Origin: Linum tenue
Taxonomy: Eukaryota > Streptophyta > Magnoliopsida > Malpighiales > Linaceae
Length of the DNA: 64,000 bases
NCBI GenBank assembly: GCA_946122785.1
Contig: CAMGYJ010000011.1
Location: forward strand, 124,001 to 188,000
Direction of reading: 5' to 3'
Shown here: positions 33,622 through 45,200 of the stretch, one piece after another
Numbering within the stretch: position 1 is the first letter of the stretch
Layout of the letters: each line of letters starts with the position of its first letter
The notes under the pieces: model-generated
What the model was told of the DNA's origin: nothing
Database searches by the model: none
What the model saw: only the letters and a program-made list of their open reading frames with translations
Translations under genes and position numbers: made by a program

Positions 33622-34434
33622 ACATATGGATTAGGATTTTAAACACATAGCACCCATGCCATCAAACATGGGCCACCTTGGAATGGATGGCTAAGTCTGG
33701 AGCACCCTTCCAGGTGTGATTAGGGGATAATCAGCTTACCCCCTAGTGCAATAAAGTGGGAGAAAATGGATCGAGTCTCGAATACCCACCTTGGTGTGAC
33801 AATGTGAGGATGATGGTGATGGATTATGGCATGTATAACATGCAATAACCCCCCTTGATGATGAGATGAGGGGAGTTCTCCATGTATTAAATACTAAAAA
33901 CACTCAAGTAGTTTTGTACACCACATGAGACAAAGTAGAGTTTTCATGCCTTAACCATTTTTTGCTCCGTCGACTAGAGAAAAGGAGAAGCTACTAAACT
34001 ACCAAGCGGATGGGATCAAGATCGAAGAGGGTGACACATCCAAGGTTAGGGCATCTATTCAATCAAGTAATTGCCACTCAATGTCATCAAAGAAGTTTTT
34101 GAAAACAGTTACTTCTTGTGACTATAAATAGGAGGTGAATATGACAGAGCAAGGGTTCGCCAAAATCACACCAGACAACCTAATGCCAAATTTTATCCTT
34201 TTATATTTTCCTCTACAAAGTTAGTCATAGTTGTAGTTTTTGAGCTCTCACTAAACTTCCATACGAGTAGGTTTATTTAATATAGATCTTCCTTGTGAGT
34301 TATAAAAAATATCGAACACCCTTATTTGAACTTTGTTCAAAGAGGTGTGAACCATGTTTAGCACGTAATCGTTTAGTAAGCGGTCAAATGTGAAATTCAA
34401 TTATGTTTAACAAAAAAATTCTCGTTGAAAAACA

Positions 34435-35400
34435 AATTGGCACACCTAGTGGGACACCTGTGTTCGATTTGACGTTGATGCTTGATATCTTAAAGATCAC
34501 CAATGTGATGGACCATCATTATGGCTCAATAAGAACACACTTAATGATGTGTTATCCTTATTTCCCTGCTCGTTACTAGATAGTTGATGGCATGAAGTAA
34601 AGACGCACATTAGCTAACTATTGTTCCTTTAGCATGTGGCGAAACCTTGATTTGGAATGCATTTGCGGAAGGGATAGAATGACATAATAGTTTTGTTGCT
34701 TGGAGGCATTTTAACAATGAGAAAGCAAGAATGCTCATCTTGATTAAATTTCCTGAACAATAACCTTTATTACTTGTTTACTTTGTTGAATATTTAAATT
34801 ACTCTTACTTTTCTTAGTAGTTTTATTCAAATCATCTTAGGGAACCTCAACCCATTGGATTTACTTTTATGTTGTTACATTTTGTTTTTCATAAAACATC
34901 TAGTTTCAAGTAACTACCAACAAAAGACCTCGTAAAATACGGCTCTTGTTCATCTAGGATTTTATTACTTGCTTTGCACTATACTAGAGCTATAAGGTTT
35001 GCTGCTAATGGGACACTACTATTTGCTTTTGGAAAACATGACCCAAATATTATAGACTCATTCTTGATGGAATTATTGGCATTACGAGAGCATGAACCTT
35101 ATCGAGTGGCTCTTAGTCTTACCAAACCGTTCGGGTACGACTTCCCCAATCCAACCTACAAAGCTTGAACTTCCTCGAGTGGCGACCCATCACAACGTGG
35201 TGCGTGTTCCCCCAGGGTTTCCACAATTCTACCCAAGTCCTATCCTCGAAACACGTATGGTTGAAAACGACCAAACAATGATTGCTTAGTTTGAAAGTGA
35301 TAAAACCTTGATGGCTAAGTTCAAAAGCGATTATGTACCATTGTTTTCCTCTAAAGCGATAAAACCTTGCATCGCTTGTAACTAAAGCAAGCAACCTAGA
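34435..35400 (+). mobile_element. remnant internal region of the split LTR element
   Basis: It starts at the primer-binding zone (AATTGGCACACCTAGTGGGA). The rest is AT-rich and degenerate. A short frame near 35,190-35,330 (VPPGFPQFYPSPILETRMVE) might be decayed gag, but this is weak. No pol motifs are seen. The right limit is a guess. Confidence 0.45.
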
Positions 35401-35730
35401 TCGTTATGATAAAAAGAGATCAACCTTCATATCACTTAAGATCAAGCAACCAAACCCAAACATGTGTAGATTTGGTCTTTAAAATTAATGGATTTTGGGG
35501 ATTTTTTTAAAAACTATGTACTTTGGAGGGGAAAAGGGGACTGAGAGTAAAGTGGACTGCCAGAGTTTAATTCAAGCCCATGTGATTGCGGCATAGGGCT
35601 AGGATCTAACTTCAATTATCCATCCATAGACCATTTGATTTCAGCAAAGGCCCATAATCAACAACGTGCCCACATTCCACAACTCATCCATCACAAAAAG
35701 GGCACAAAAAAAAAATTATGTTTGGCCCAT

Positions 35731-36168
35731 CAGATAACCCCATCAATATGCGGGGAGGCAAATCAAGTCAAGCCGAGTTTTGATATAACTTGATCTCGAC
35801 TAATTAATATATGGCTCTCGTCGTGGTAACATAATTTTTTATTTGAGTTTGACTCGAGCTTCACTCGTGCTTGGCTCATCATTAGATCCCAAGGTCAGCT
35901 CGAACTCAAGTATAATATCATTTAGTTCATAATTTTGAATTTTGAATATCAGATAACCCCAGCAATATGCAGGGAGGCAAATCAACCGAGTCAAGCCGAG
36001 TGTTGATATAACTTGATCTCGACTCATTAAAAATGGCTCTTGTCTTGTTTACGGAATTTTTTGTTTGAGTTTGACTCGAGGTTTACTCGTGCTCGGCTCA
36101 TCATTAGATCGTAAGATCAGCTCGAACTCAAGTATAATATCATTTAGTTCATAATTTAGAATTTTTTA
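35731..36168. repeat. tandem duplication, 219-bp period
   Basis: Units start with CAGATAACCCCATCAATATG at 35,731 and CAGATAACCCCAGCAATATG at 35,950. They share GGGAGGCAAATCAA, TTTGAGTTTGACTCGAG and CAAGTATAATATCATTTAG. Moderate divergence suggests an older event. Confidence 0.85.
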
Positions 36169-36636
36169 TACCATCTTATTTAATAGTAATTAGCATATGG
36201 ACTATTTATGATATATAATTGATCTTTTGAATGATAAATGAGAAATATTTGATCACATACTCACATTATTAAACATCATACGTGATGAGTTACATAAGCT
36301 AACATACAATATGACCTATCGACAAGAGAATGATAAGCTATTCATCGATTCGCTTATAATTTTCTACTTGAGTTGGCTCGCTTGCCATATTAGCTCCAAG
36401 CCAGCTAGCCCACAACCTGAGGTCAGTAAACCACCGAATCGAGCTGGCTCATGAGCTTTATGAGCCGAATAAGACCTAGCAGAGTGGTTCGATTTGGGTA
36501 AACCAAACCAAAAAATAAACAAAAAATACCCCAAATAAACCGAAAGTGCTAAGGGTTTATCAATTTTTGTTTACGGAAAAGCTCTTAATGGTTTTTGTTT
36601 ACCAAAAATCGGTACCCACATGGGCAGTCTGCCAGT

Positions 36637-38024
36637 TAGGGATGACAACATAACCCGAACCCACGGGTACCCTACCCGACCCAACCCGTGTAGACGGATT
36701 TTGGGTCGGGGTTGGGTTTAAACCCCTTCACTATTCACCGGATTGGGTTGAGTTTGAGTTTTGGTAAACCCGCCCCATGGGTACCCGTCCACACCCATAT
36801 AATTAATTTCTCGGTATATTTAATATTCTAAACAACTAATCTTCTTTATATTTGTGGAGACATGTCTAATTTTTTCTTTCTAATTATGTAGAATGAAGTT
36901 GATATTTTCGAGTGGAGAGTGAAGAAGGTTAATTGACAAGCAGGAAGAAGCTTTCAATTAATCATGTTGTCTATGGAGAATTCCTGATTTGCTTCAATTT
37001 TCTTGAGTTTTCTAGATTGGTGTTGAACAATTTGTATAGTTAATTTGTGATTTGCTTGAATTTTCTAGAATGGTGTTTTATATATGGATAATTTGTATTG
37101 AGAGATTGATATTTGACTTTAATTTTAATAGGAACTTGTTATTGTAAAATTGTTTACGACAAAAATCCATGGGTACCCATGAACCCGCGGATACCCATGA
37201 ACCCGCGGATACCCAGCGGGTTAGGTTTGAATTTTTCAAACCCAGTGAGCTTTACCCAGCGGCGGATCCAGAACATAGTAGAGCACTGAGCCGCATTTGA
37301 ATATAATATTAGATGTCGGAAGCAAAATAGTCAACATTCCAAAATTTTAGGATTTTAAATAAGAAAATAATCACAAAATTACCAATGGTAACATACAAAT
37401 GGCTAATATTTTTATGAATTACAAAATATTTAGCTAATATTTTATATTTTGAAAGGTTCGGCTAATAATATGGAAAATCTGAAAGGTTTGGTTGATAAAT
37501 TTTTTTTACCCAAAAATATATAATAGCTATATCTATGCAATCAATGAAAAATTCATCGCTTAAAATGTTCACTCCAGGTAGCCGCTATAAACGGGCAAGG
37601 TCAACACTAGACGAACCAACCAACAAATCAATTTGTTTAGAGGGTTTTCTAATTTCAATGATACTTTATACGGTATTTTACGTTTAAGGCATTTAGGTTT
37701 TATTGTTTTTTTTAATGAAAATCATTCGGGCTAGAATTTCTAGGCTAAATTGGGAGTAGTTGTTTGTATATGTTTATCTAGACCGCTTTTCTAACTGCAC
37801 AAAATTCTATTATAAAATAACACTCGACCGACATTTAAATAGTATTGGGTCGAATACCTAAACTCGTAAAATTGTAAGCACTATGTTAGCTCTGCATCCG
37901 ACGGAGGTTGGCCCAGCCCTAAATTCACCGCTAACTTTACCCCAAAAAAATTTTCACACATAAACCCATGAATTTGGATTTAGATTTGACAAAATCCGAC
38001 TCAATCCGAACAATTTTCATTCCT
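36637..38024. mobile_element. hAT-type element containing a nested hAT
   Basis: The left end TAGGGATGACAACATAACCC and the right end ATTTTCATTCCTA are hAT termini. Flanks CTGCCAGT and GTGCCACT match at 6 of 8 bases. The interior matches the element at 58,041-58,744 in the opposite orientation, for example the stretch around AATTTCTCGGTATATTTAAT. Its right portion is displaced by the insertion at 37,257-37,933. Confidence 0.75.
37257..37933. mobile_element. second hAT-type element nested in the first
   Basis: The left end CAGCGGCGGATCCAGAACA and the inverse of the right end (TAGCGGTGAATTTAGGG) are typical of another plant hAT family. Flanks GCTTTACC (37,249-37,256) and ACTTTACC (37,934-37,941) match at 7 of 8 bases. 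The interior of about 650 bp is AT-rich and has no transposase. Confidence 0.75.
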
Positions 38025-38483
38025 AGTGCCACTCTGCAAGTCTCCGTCTCTCCTTCTATGAGTGTATAAGCTTTGTGGCGTGGATATGTTCAGCATGGGA
38101 AAGTAGAGAGAAGCCCAATTGTGTAATGCCATGTGTGTGGCCTACACACCACATGTTTTCTGCCCTTCAATTCTTTTTCTTCTCCAAACGATGATGTCAT
38201 TATTCGTCGACTTGCAAGATATTTTACTTGGACAGGGTCTATTCCATAACAAGGTCTGCAAGATATTTTGTTGCATCAGGATATTTTCCTTTCCCGGAAT
38301 GGATAACGAGCTTATTGGCCCATTTATGGAATTCTTTTTGTTTTTACCAGTTTTTCTCTCTCTCTCTTGTTGGTCAAACGCCAACATTTGTTTAATCCTC
38401 ACAAGAAAATGGAGATGTATGAGTTACAACTTACAAGATTCAGTACCATTCAACTATATTGATTTGTGAGAGGCCACACGTCC

Positions 38484-39401
38484 AAGGTGATAGTCGGGTT
38501 GGTTAGCGGTTACCCGCTATCCGAAAAATTATTACCGTTAGCCGATTCGCCAAGACTTAGCGGTTAATCGTTAACCGTCGATGCGGTTAGTGATTATTTT
38601 AGCGGTTAACCGCCTATTTACTTGAAAGAGATAGTAGTAGTAGGTTTGTGAATTTGAACTACCACTAAAATTCATTTATTAATCGTTTATGACTTGGTAA
38701 CTCGGTAAGAAATTTTAAAATTCCTTTTAACGATTCTCATTCTCCTCGGGCAATCATCCCCAACTTTGTTTCCCAAACGAATCCTCTCCCTCTCCCACAA
38801 TGTTGTTCTTTCTTTAATCGACCGTTTGGATGATCTCTTTCCCTCCCTCCCTCTCACCACCAGTTAAATTTGCTTCATAGAATTACAGTGAAAGTAGTAT
38901 TATATATTGACACACGAGAGGAAAAACATACTCTTTTTATATGCAATATTACGTTTCCATGGTACTGGGCACTTCTTCAATTACTGGGCATTGCTTTTGG
39001 TTATAGTTGATCACATTTCTTGAGAATTACCCTCTATTATTGTTTTATTGTGCTTATTAATATGCTCTGAATGTTGATTATATTTCTACAGTTAGTCTTA
39101 CATAATCACAATAAGCATTATCTTCAACTAAGATATTAATATGTTTTTAATATAAATCACGGTGGATTATGATATTTTTAATTGCCGCACCTCAAACGGT
39201 TGATTAAAAATAAAAACTCTTATAAGTTATCAATCGGTTAACCGCTAACCGTCGGTTATTAACCGCTTATGACTAGGTAACCTGATAAGAGATTTCGAGC
39301 TTCCGTTAAACGATCCGCATTCTCCTTAGCGGGTAATGGTTTAACCGTTAACTGTCGGTTAGCGGTTAAATCGTTAACGACATAACCGTTTATCACCCCT
39401 A
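38484..39401. mobile_element. hAT-like non-autonomous element, ends uncertain
   Basis: Both subterminal zones are dense in GCGGTTAACCG words in both orientations. The right end reads, on the reverse strand, TAGGGGTGATAAACGG, and the left end has AGGTGATAGTCGGG. I could not see a clean 8-bp duplication, so the exact left border is unsure. Confidence 0.5.
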
Positions 39402-40420
39402 CCTATGAATACACAATTGTAATTTCAATGAAATATTAAAGTGAGATGAAATATTAAAGTGATAGTTTGTAACATCTTTTGAACTATATGTATTATCGCG
39501 CCATCGAATAAAAGTGAACAATCAAGCTAATTGCGCACGAGCTAAATGACGTATGTTGGTTTAGCCTCCGATACGAAATCTTTCCGGTCCAACCACCAAT
39601 ACCGTACACTTTTTTAATCCTTGCTATTAACCGGTCTGACAACCACGATAAAACAGTAGTGTTACAGAAAAAAGAGTTGAGTTCAGTTAGATAATTTTCC
39701 CCAGGGAAAAAGTCGTTTATTGGTAAAAAAACCCATATATTATTTATTATTATTCTTCCTAATGTACCCACTGTCATCGCCAAAATCTATACAAAAAAAA
39801 TAAAATATCTAACTCACCTCTCCCCCAAAGGCTTTCCTCCCCAAATTTCCACATCCAAGAAAGAAATGGACTTCTGCGATTGATCCAAGTGCCGTTCCGC
39901 TTGGGAAAACTGTCGCCGGCCGCCGATACGGATGAATCCCCCCCCCCCCTCCCCCCCCCGCCGTCGCCTTCGCCGTCTGCTTCTCCGGCGGCACTGGTAG
40001 GGTAGCTGTATTCGAGATCTCCGGCGGTGAAAGGTACCGCCTTCGTCATCTCTCTTTAATTCTCGCTTGTTAGGTTATCATTCCCGCGGAATCGCGCGAT
40101 CGATTTCCTTGAACTGTTTTGAGCTGGCGATTCCGCCGCTGGTAATTTTCAATTCCCGCAATCGCCATTTTCGTCGAAGAAGCTGTTTTCTTTTTTTCCC
40201 TTTCCTTTTTCGCCTGCCTTTTCGCCCGAAATATCTTGTGCTCCTTTTGTTTTTTGTTTTTTTGAAAGGTGAAAATATCTTGTGCTCTCTGTTTCTGCCA
40301 TCCTTTTATTAACTGCTAATTGCAGGATTAGACATGAAAATATCTGAACATCTGGGATCCCATTTATAGTCCAAAATTGAAAAATAAGTTAGAGAGAGAA
40401 TTTTGACCTTTACTGAATTG
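39402..40420. other. no gene called; includes a GC-rich patch resembling the end of MADS exon 1
   Basis: 39,402-39,800 shows nothing I recognise. 39,890-40,200 is GC-rich with a long C-run (about 39,938-39,957). At 40,017-40,036 it holds CTCCGGCGGTGAAAGGT, which is identical to the exon 1/donor border of copy B (42,241-42,257). Just upstream, VAFAVCFSGG and FEISGGE readings recall [10 protein letters not shown] and YEFSGGE. A minus-strand frame (39,774-40,049) also spans it without recognisable homology. Confidence 0.35.
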
Positions 40421-40804
40421 CAAGGTTGTCAAACCGGTTTGTGCCAGTGTGCCGGTTTAGCAAGTGAAATGGTTCGACCGGTGGTACATACCGGTTTGTG
40501 CCGGTTCATGCCGGTTAATATTACAAATAATTTACAAATACTCATATTTAAACATGACATTTAACGTCAATACCTAAATATTTGTACTTGAATCCAACAA
40601 ATAACATCAACATTTAACTTTTTAACACATAAAATAAATAATAAATTACTTTTTATCAATTAAATTCACGAAGATAAAATCATTTTACTTGGAGATTCGT
40701 ATATCGATCATGCCGGTCATACCGGTGGTGTCATACCGGTTTTATGACCGGTACAGGTTGAACCAGGTTCAACCAGTGGCACGCCGGCCGGCGTGACAAC
40801 ACTG
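40421..40804. mobile_element. MULE-like MITE
   Basis: The left end GGTTGTCAAACCGGTTTGTG and the inverse of the right end (GTGTTGTCACGCCGGCCGG) are imperfect inverted repeats. CTGAATTG occurs at 40,413-40,420 and 40,805-40,812 in a longer similar context. The termini are rich in ACCGGT words and the interior is AT-rich with no coding capacity. Confidence 0.6.
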
Positions 40805-40812
40805 CTGAATTG

Positions 40813-41780
40813 TAATATTCGGTTCCTAGGAGAGGTCGAACCAGTCCTTTGGGTTTGTGCCTTTCTTCTAACCAAGCCAACCACACTTGGTTACATTTCT
40901 TTTGATTTTGAATCAAGAGAAGCACTCGGGCATTGATTTTTCTCTGACGCATGGGCCTTTAATTCGGGGTGCTGGGCCAACTACCTCAGGGCTGAGGCCC
41001 ATAATCACTGCAGGTGCAATGATTAAAGCCCAAATAACGAAAACGACCCAACTATATGCCCCCAACTTGTCGCCCAACTTCTCTAGTTGTACAACGCACC
41101 ACATATTTTATTCCCGCTCTGCAACATGTTAGGTTCCATATTGCATATACTTTTCTTTTTCCAGCTTTTGTGTGTTCACCATTCTTCATTCTTTGCCCCT
41201 TTTTTCCAAAAAAAAAAAAAAAAAAAAGAAAGAAAAAAAGCTGGAGTGCTTTTGGACAGTATTGTAAGTTTCCTATGGAAAAAAAGAGTAAGAGACAGTT
41301 TGCTTTTAGGATTTTAAAGAATAAATGATTTTGGTAAAATTGTTGATTGAAGAATTATGTGAGATTTTGTGATTTTGGATTTGTGTTGGATTTAAAAAAA
41401 GTCTTTGTTTAATTTAATATTGAATTTGTGTTTTCGAGATTTATTTATTATAGGCTGGATTTACAAATATATGATAATTTGTTGTCGAAGTTCAATATAA
41501 AGATATTGTAAAGAGACGAGGATAAATCGGTCATTTATAATTATGAATTTTAGCCTCCTACAAAATTCCAACTAAATGAACGATATATTATAATTGGTGG
41601 CCCCATCCGAAATAATCCCACAAACAAAATATCTTGTTTGGTTTTTTTTTTTTTTTTTTACTTTTTGCTTTTGAGACACTATATATTCAAGTCGTAAAAA
41701 CGCTGGATTAGAAGTTAGACTCTATAATTAATGATTTCATATACAAGTTCCCTCACGCCTAACTGCCCTCAGCAATGTCG
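40813..41780. other. upstream flank of MADS copy B, no gene seen
   Basis: AT-rich, with poly(A) and poly(T) runs near 41,209-41,227 and 41,642-41,659. It probably includes distal promoter sequence of copy B. I recognise no specific operator. Confidence 0.4.
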
Positions 41781-41790
41781 TTTTCTTCGT

Positions 41791-42070
41791 CAATATAAAG
41801 CGCTTTTGGGATATTCTTTTCCATTTATGTTACGGTAATATTTTTCATGATCCGCTACGGCCCTACCGTGGTCGACTGAGGGTAGTTACCTGACCTAGGT
41901 CACTACAGTTCTGAGTACCGACTCACTACTTGCTTGCTTTCCTTCCACTACTTGTAGCACCGCGAGATCCCGCCACTTGGCCATCCCGCCGCCTCCGCCT
42001 CCGCCTCCGCCTCCGCCTCCGCCTCCAGAAAACCAAGGAAGCTCCCGATACTCCTCACCGCTCGCCTTCA
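41791..42070 (+). promoter_or_regulatory. likely core promoter and 5' leader of MADS copy B
   Basis: A TATA-like CAATATAAAG lies at 41,791-41,800, about 270 bp before the start codon. The leader contains a (CCGCCT)n-like CCTCCG repeat (41,991-42,027), a GC-rich triplet tract common in plant 5' leaders. Transcription start is inferred, not seen. Confidence 0.4.
41991..42027. repeat. (CCGCCT/CCTCCG) hexamer microsatellite in the 5' leader
   Basis: About six units of GCCTCC lie 45 to 80 bp before the MADS start codon. Length variation here could alter leader structure. Confidence 0.9.
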
Positions 42071-42255
42071 ATGGGGAGAGGCAAGGTCGAGATGCGCCAC
42101 ATCGAGGACAAGAGCACCCGTCAAGTGACCTTCTCGAAGCGGAAGGGCGGCCTGTTCAAGAAAGCGAGGGAGCTCTCGGTGCTGTGCGACGTCGAGGTCG
42201 CTCTTATCGTCTTCTCCGCCGGCGGCAAGCTCTACGAATTCTCCGGCGGTGAAAG
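42071..42255 (+). other. exon 1 of MADS copy B (MADS domain)
   Basis: The ATG follows CCTTCA in GC-rich sequence. The exon is exactly 185 nt, ending GGTGAAAG before a GTGCGC donor, so it leaves two bases of a codon completed by exon 2 as Ser. It encodes 61 whole residues. An upstream in-frame ATG (41,930) would add a non-conserved N-terminus and is rejected because the MADS domain starts with the family's MGRGK. Confidence 0.92.
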
Positions 42256-45200
42256 GTGCGCCACGCCTCGCCTCCTCTTTTTACAATTCCTTGCTTCGCG
42301 CTACTCACTTTGATTTTCTGTCTCGCTGCTGTTGAATTCGTTACTTGGAGACTGGAACTTATGCCATGTGATATTGGTGCAAGTTTATTGTCTCCTGACC
42401 TAGGGTTTAGGACTTAGGAGTAATTTCTAGATGGATTTCATCGTAATCAAACATTAGGGTTTGTTTCCTTCAATTCTATTGATTACCGTGCAGAATCTAA
42501 TTCTCTTGAAAGGAACTTTTTTTTTTTGAGTAAAAGACCATTCTGTGGTTGAAACATTAATGATAAGTACAAATTAGAATAGCAATCACGTCAAATAGTT
42601 AAACCCAATGGAATGAAAGACTACTCTCCGGTACATAACTATACTCATATACCAATCACATGTTTTAACAACCTTAGCTAGCATGTTTATCCCACGAAAT
42701 AAAATTGTATGTTCGAATCCCTTAGTAGCACCTCACATTGAAAAGAAATATGTGTCACCCTTACGTATAACATCCCTAAAAATGCACAACACACTACGAT
42801 TATGCTTTTGTATTTTCAAACCATCTTAGTCTTTTGGGGCTGTGCAATGACATTGATTACTACTACATATATATGATCTCCTGGTCATATGAATTAAGAT
42901 TTTTATGCATAATGAAAACCAAGGTTCAAGAAGGTATAAGGCGGCCATCTGAGCCTTGCCTAGCGCCTAACTAGATTAGGCATTTCTTAAATGTGCCAAG
43001 GCATTGTTTCATAGTAGTTTGTGCTAAATGATTAATAAAATTACAGTTCTACAACACTTAAGTTACTCATAAGTTCATGGAATTATGGTTCAATAGCTCA
43101 CAAAGTTTGAGACATTAATGATAGTTACAAAGTAAAAGAGCAATCACGTCAAACAGTTAAACCCAATGGAATGAAAGACTACTCTCTAGTCCACAACTAC
43201 ACTCATACCAATCACATGTTTTAACAACCTTCGTTAGCAATTAGCATGTTTATCCCAAAGAAAAAAAAAAGACTATATGTTTGAATCACCTTAGTGGCAC
43301 TAAAAAAAGATAAAAGTTTATTGAGAAATGCATGCTACGATGATACTTATTGTTTTAAAACTATCTAGTCTCTTTGATGTTATGCAATGACATTGAATAC
43401 CACTATGTATATATGATCTCATGGTCACATGAATGAAATTTTCAAAAATAATGAAAATGAAAACCAAGGTTCAAGAAGGCGTTAGGTGTAAGGCGGAAAT
43501 TGGAGTCTTTCCTAGTGCCTAACTCGGCGACGGTTCATAATAGTTTTTACCGAATGATTAATAAAATAACAGTTCTACAACACATTTGTACTTATGTTCA
43601 AATGATCCATCATAACTTTGCTAGCACCTAGGGATGGCAATGGAGCGAGTTTGTCTAAATCATCCCCATCCCCATCTTCAAATACACAAACCCATACCCG
43701 CCCCATACCCATGTGGGGGAATGTTTGCACGCATCCCCATACTCGTAGGTTTCGGGTACCCATGGGTAATACCCGTCCCCGTATATCCAACATTATTATA
43801 CCTAAAACTTACAAGAAAAGTTTTAATTATAACTCTAAATGAACCTATTATATAAAAAAGTCAACAAAACACGGTCATTTTCTTAATAAGGTTTAAAGAA
43901 TATGATCCTGAAACATCCATTAATACACAATATAGAGTATTATATTTTTCAAATTATTATGTTCTAACTCTGATACATCTACTAAGTAATAATTAACTAA
44001 CATATTCTGGTTAACAAGGGGGAAAGTGAAAGAGTGAAAGGAGAATTGAGGGAAATGAATTAGGTTTTTATTAAGGTGGTCACTCAATTGCATTTCTATT
44101 ATTTATTTCCTCGAGTTATCCTCATCACCATTGATAGATTATAATTTGATCCACATGTTTTTTTTATATGTGAATAAATTCTCTTGGTGGCGCGGGTATA
44201 AGTATGAGTATGGGGCGGAGGAGGCTAAAATCATACCCGCCAAATAACTATCAAACTTTTTGCCGGTTTTACCCATACCCGCCCCATACCCGATCAAATC
44301 GGGAATTTCCCGCATTGACTGGGTCGGGTACTCGCGAACATGAGTTTGATTGCCATTCCTACTAGCACCTAGCAATAAGAAAAGTAGCTTACAAGTTCAT
44401 GGAATCATAGCTCACAAAGTTCTTGAGCTATTAAAATAATATTGAGAAAAGAGTGAGCTTTAGATGATATTAAGTTCTTTTGATATTGATTGCCTAAATA
44501 TGCATAGGGACACTTATATTGTAAATTCTGATGAGACTTGCGCCTATAATGTATAACAATTATGAAACGAAGCCACTTCTATTCAACAATACAAAATAGC
44601 TTTGTAAAGGCATAGTGTAAGGCATTAAAAAATAAAAAGAACCCAATAAATACCCCCTTTTTGCCGAAACTGGGGGTCGAGCTTTTCGGTGTCATATTTC
44701 AACGAGAAGAAGAGGTTGACTGTGTATTACGTACGGGGAAGACGAATTCAATGCATATATTTTATTTGGTTCCAACAAATAGCGAGACTCTTGAATCATT
44801 TCACACTCATCCACTTGTTATACGACCAAATAGATACGTGATAACGTGAAACCGCTGAATTTATAGCATGCTTATGTAGATAACAACACTCTTTTGCTCC
44901 AATTGGCATCTCCGAGGCCACCACACCCACTTTGTTTACTTTGGCCGTCGTAAACGAGAAACCAAAATCACGAGAACACAATAAGATAAAATCCAATAAC
45001 AAGCTCAAATCAGTCATATACGGCTTGAAAAATGCAAATTTGGCTGGTATTCCTCCATGATCAAGAGGGACAATGTCTGTAACTTATCATCTCCGATCTT
45101 GCTGTGTTTCGTGTTGCCTTGGTAGTTTGATTGTTCTCCCTTTCATGTGCCACACTGCTAGCTTTTAATGATCATTTGTTACAGAACCTTTAGAGAGAGG

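Larger units (their letters stand above)
29409..34434 (+). mobile_element. LTR of a related LTR retrotransposon, split by a CACTA insertion
   Basis: The left part (29,409-29,516) starts TGTTCACATAAAAATATT and contains TACCACATTGGTTAAATAC. The right part (33,622-34,434) contains CACACCAGACAACCTAATGC and ends GTTGAAAAACA. Both parts match, in order, the LTR of the 19.8-25.7 kb element read in the opposite direction. AATTGGCACACCTAGTGGGA follows at 34,435, the same primer-binding zone. Without the 4.1-kb CACTA insert the LTR is about 920 bp. No second LTR is visible to the right, so the element is truncated or the partner LTR is lost. Confidence 0.75.

Noticed and set aside
38119..38469. Plus-strand 116-codon frame with hydrophobic stretches
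   Set aside because: No family match, no codon-bias contrast with flanks, and no neighbouring exon pattern. It is treated as chance.
39774..40049. Minus-strand 91-codon frame (starts MTKAVPFTAGDLEYS)
   Set aside because: The frame spans a C/G homopolymer-rich patch, has no recognisable domain or splice partner, and could be open by base composition alone.
41930..42070. Upstream in-frame ATG extending the MADS protein by 47 residues
   Set aside because: The added part is low-complexity Arg/Leu from the CCTCCG repeat. MIKC proteins begin at MGRGK or an equivalent.
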